Shown: positions 61,699 to 64,000 of the stretch, in pieces
Position numbering within the stretch: position 1 is the stretch's first letter
Layout: each line of letters starts with the position of its first letter
Assembly: GCA_029781115.1 (NCBI GenBank)
Contig: JAKOXG010000004.1
Span: 62,001 to 126,000 of the forward strand
DNA: 64,000 nt
Source of the DNA: Candidatus Cloacimonadota bacterium
GTDB taxonomy: Bacteria; Cloacimonadota; Cloacimonadia; Cloacimonadales; Cloacimonadaceae
Direction: 5' to 3'
Program-made: the position numbers and the translations under genes
The notes under the pieces: generated by a model
What the model saw: the letters and a program-made list of their open reading frames with translations, nothing else
The model's database searches: none
What the model was told of the DNA's origin: nothing

Positions 61699-63480
61699 TT
61701 ATTGTTTTTGACCAAATGGTTTGTATTCCAATCCAGGGCCTTGGAAATCTGCATTGTTAAAGAACTCCACGAAGGTGAGTCGCATGGGATGCACAAAGCC
61801 GGATAGGGCTCCCAAAGCAATATTGAGGGCGTGTCCAACGATCATAAATATAACAAAGATAACGGGGCCTATGATGGGAATGGTCGCAATTTGACTACCT
61901 ATGGAGTTGATCACAAAGCCAAGGATAGCACTGGACACTCCCAAAGCAAAAAGCCGGATATAAGACAAGATGTCCCCAAAGAAGCCACTGACCACGTTAT
62001 ACAGTAGCCATAGACCGCTCAGGATGTTTATGATGGGGTTTTTGCCGGGTTGGTTGAAGAGCATCATCAGAGCCAAGCCGGTGTATAAGGTGTAAGGTAT
62101 ATAGGGTTTGATTGCTGAAATGTCGGCATCAAGCATTTCTGCTCCCAGCACCGCCAGGGAAGCGATTAAAAGAAAGGTTCCCAAGGGTGCAAGGCTATGC
62201 TTCCAGCCAAATTGTACGGTTTTCTTGACTACGTTGATCGCTACACCAAAGAGTATCTGTATCACTCCCAAGAGCAGTGCAAAGTTAAAGATTTGATCGT
62301 TGTTACGGATCAGCACAGTGGGATTGAGGATGGTCTCCTTGAGGTCGTAGGCCAAGAATGAACCCATGACCCATCCCATGATCACGCTCGATACACCGAA
62401 CATGATCACCAGGTCCATGATCTTCTTGGCGGCCTTGTCCTTGGCTTTGTATCTCAAGAAGAGGCCCAAGGCAATAAAGACGAAGCCATAAGCCATATCC
62501 GCATTGCAGAAGCCAAAGAAGAGCATGAAGAAAGGTGCAAAGAAGGGTGTGAGGTCAAACTCGTTGTAGTAAGGCAACATATACATCTTGCCAATGGGTT
62601 CAAAGAGGCTGGCAAACCAGTTGTTACGCAGCTGGACAGGTGGTGAATCTTCTGCCTTGGCATCCTCTGAAAAGTGGATTACACCATTATCTTTGAGGTA
62701 TGCGTCCAGTTCGGCTACCTTGGTGGTTGGAATCCAGCCAGCCAACACTTTCAGGTGATCGTCTGCCTCGTTTGTTGCTTGCTGAGTGGCGTCTTCATAC
62801 TCATGTTCACGCATGATAGCGACAATCTCTTCTTCAAAGCGTGAGATTCCTTCAGCCGCAATATCTTCCAAGAACTGCCTGACGTCTGCTACTTTCTGCT
62901 CGCATCTGGCCAGCTCATCTTCATGGTCTTTCAGGCTGCGCTTGTGGAAACTGAAAGTATCACAATCGAGATCTGGCTTTTCATCCATGTAGAGCACCAC
63001 AAAATAGACTATGCCTGCTACTTCATTGACCTTGAGGATGGTATAATCTTCCATCCATTGGGCATCGAAATGGCTCTTGGGACAGGTGTGGAAATCCACA
63101 TTGACGCCGGCATCTTCCAGCTTGGCTTCCAGCTCGCGGTCAAAGTGTCCCCAAGGGCTCAGGTCTCTGATATGCTTGCGCAGGATGTCTTCTTGGCGAT
63201 TCAGCTCATCTATTTGCCTTACAGCTTCTTCCACCTTATCAAGGATAGCTTTGGTGCTCATGCTGCTTTGGCTCTTTTCAGCTCCGGTATCCGCTTTTTT
63301 GAGGACTTTGATGGCAGCTGTATAGCGTGAGACCTGCTCCAGTTGCTTGACCTGGGTCTCGTTGGGAGTATCGACGTTGCGGATGATGTGCACCACTCCC
63401 AGCTTCTGCAGGTCTCTCAGGAAGCTGTTATAGTCCGCATGATGCAGCACAAAGTGATATTTCTTCATCTTTTGGATCAT
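61699..63480 (-). CDS. V-type ATPase subunit I
   Basis: 593 residues. An N-terminal cytosolic part (coiled coil about 30-270) is followed by about seven membrane helices (about 310-570). The C-terminal part has the IRLFALGVSSAILGFVIN-type segment that holds the ion half-channel Arg. It forms the stator with the K ring. It overlaps subunit D (ATGA). It is shorter than some bacterial subunits (about 640). Confidence 0.92.
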   Translation of the reverse strand: MIQKMKKYHFVLHHADYNSFLRDLQKLGVVHIIRNVDTPNETQVKQLEQVSRYTAAIKVLKKADTGAEKSQSSMSTKAILDKVEEAVRQIDELNRQEDILRKHIRDLSPWGHFDRELEAKLEDAGVNVDFHTCPKSHFDAQWMEDYTILKVNEVAGIVYFVVLYMDEKPDLDCDTFSFHKRSLKDHEDELARCEQKVADVRQFLEDIAAEGISRFEEEIVAIMREHEYEDATQQATNEADDHLKVLAGWIPTTKVAELDAYLKDNGVIHFSEDAKAEDSPPVQLRNNWFASLFEPIGKMYMLPYYNEFDLTPFFAPFFMLFFGFCNADMAYGFVFIALGLFLRYKAKDKAAKKIMDLVIMFGVSSVIMGWVMGSFLAYDLKETILNPTVLIRNNDQIFNFALLLGVIQILFGVAINVVKKTVQFGWKHSLAPLGTFLLIASLAVLGAEMLDADISAIKPYIPYTLYTGLALMMLFNQPGKNPIINILSGLWLLYNVVSGFFGDILSYIRLFALGVSSAILGFVINSIGSQIATIPIIGPVIFVIFMIVGHALNIALGALSGFVHPMRLTFVEFFNNADFQGPGLEYKPFGQKQ

Positions 63481-64000
63481 GCAGTTACCTCCTGTGCCAA
63501 GCGGGATTTGAGAATCTTTTGAGCGGCTTTGGAGAGGTTTTCCTCGTCTTCCAAGAAGCGGATGATCTTGAGGATAGCCTCTTCATAGGCTGGGATCTGC
63601 ACCTTCTCATAGAGGTTCACTTTTTGAGTGGTTTTCTTGCGCACCTCTTCCAAAAGGTACATCTTTCGCAAGAGAAACTCACGCTCAATCTGCATCTGTG
63701 ACACTTCTTTGAGGATGCTGATACCATCCAGCCACCACGAGGGTGCCTTGAAAAGGTCGTATTTTGCCAGATCGTATTCGATGCCTTCCAGCTCAGGGGT
63801 GCGAACGCCAGCGATTCTGCGGGTGCGGATCTTGACCTCTTTGATGCTGATCAAGGAGGGGTCAAACTCCACCCAGAGCGACAGGAACTGCTCCAAAGCT
63901 TCGCTGCGCTTGGCGATCTCAACATCCATCGCCGCCGCGGCATCACGCGCCTTCTTCACCTCAACACGCAAGGCAGATTCCTTGTTCTTGAGCGTGGGCA
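63477..64000 (-). CDS. V-type ATPase subunit D (partial at right edge)
   Basis: The window cuts its 5' end. The visible 174 residues begin PTLKNKESALRVEVKKARDA and end EVTA. The coiled coil KVNLYEKVQIPAYEEAILKI and the block AGVRTPELEG near residue 67 are those of the bacterial V-ATPase D subunit, the central rotor shaft. It overlaps subunit I by 4 nt. The catalytic A and B subunit genes are presumably further right. Confidence 0.88.
   Translation of the reverse strand, partial: PTLKNKESALRVEVKKARDAAAAMDVEIAKRSEALEQFLSLWVEFDPSLISIKEVKIRTRRIAGVRTPELEGIEYDLAKYDLFKAPSWWLDGISILKEVSQMQIEREFLLRKMYLLEEVRKKTTQKVNLYEKVQIPAYEEAILKIIRFLEDEENLSKAAQKILKSRLAQEVTA

Noticed and set aside
1-64000. tRNA or rRNA genes
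   Set aside because: No intergenic stretch showed a cloverleaf-like TψC arm (GGTTCRA) with matching acceptor ends, or rRNA-like sequence.

Overview
The window looks like a chromosomal segment of a Gram-negative, probably anaerobic bacterium of the FCB/Cloacimonadota type. This is an inference from protein character: a secreted protein with a FlgD/type-IX-like C-terminal domain, a sphingobacterial-type serine-palmitoyltransferase-like enzyme, a prokaryotic V-type ATPase, TonB/ExbBD, many outer-membrane-type barrels, and promoter candidates resembling TTG-N-TAnnTTTG. No rRNA, tRNA, CRISPR array, phage or transposase gene was found. About 57 protein genes are supported, densely packed in short operons.

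Left part (58-8501, minus): a response regulator, a FemAB/GNAT-like protein, D-Ala-D-Ala ligase, then an envelope-sensing-looking set (secreted unknown, FecR-domain protein, 800-residue barrel-like protein, CHASE2 adenylate cyclase). Then a cold-shock protein and a YgiQ radical-SAM protein (plus). 11-17 kb (minus): a TPR protein, a 1075-residue membrane/coiled-coil protein and an orphan sugar-type solute-binding lipoprotein. 17-23 kb: a WlbA-like sugar dehydrogenase divergent from four overlapping glycosyltransferase genes (surface glycan or LPS core). 23-26.5 kb: a secreted cyclophilin and two exported proteins. 26.6-32.9 kb (minus): PEP carboxykinase, SPT-like enzyme, then surE-pcm-CNB protein-PerM. 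33.6-40.7 kb (plus): rpsO, pnp with a strong leader hairpin, ahcY, a NusG paralog, an epimerase and UDP-glucose dehydrogenase. 40.7-50.1 kb (minus): YjbQ, HAD phosphatase, MscS, NifU-type protein, DUF3332 lipoprotein, and a complete tetR-tolC-MFP-RND efflux operon. 50.7-54.8 kb (minus): gltX, an unknown gene, an amidohydrolase, maf. 54.9-60.1 kb (plus): serC, exbB-exbD-tonB, folP-cdaA-coaE. Right edge (minus): V-type ATPase subunits D (cut by the edge), I, K and a small membrane protein.

The most interesting item is a family of about 290-bp intergenic repeats with four copies (about 10.75, 33.03, 50.34 and 60.35 kb), two in each orientation. Each has a long imperfect hairpin with a conserved pyrimidine-rich loop, bracketed by two related direct repeats (CAAATRTTGAYTTTT) and followed by a small TAGG-type hairpin. 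No ORF or transposase is associated. It may be a mobile non-autonomous element or a structured-RNA family. I do not recognise it.

Other notable points: an apparent Na+-binding site in the V-ATPase K subunit, loss of the canonical proton-relay residues in the RND pump, an RHR-to-RHL change in the diadenylate cyclase, a degenerate cyclic-nucleotide-binding protein, and a shared promoter geometry (TTGAC-N16-ATAT...GG) that may make the glycosyltransferase mRNA leaderless.
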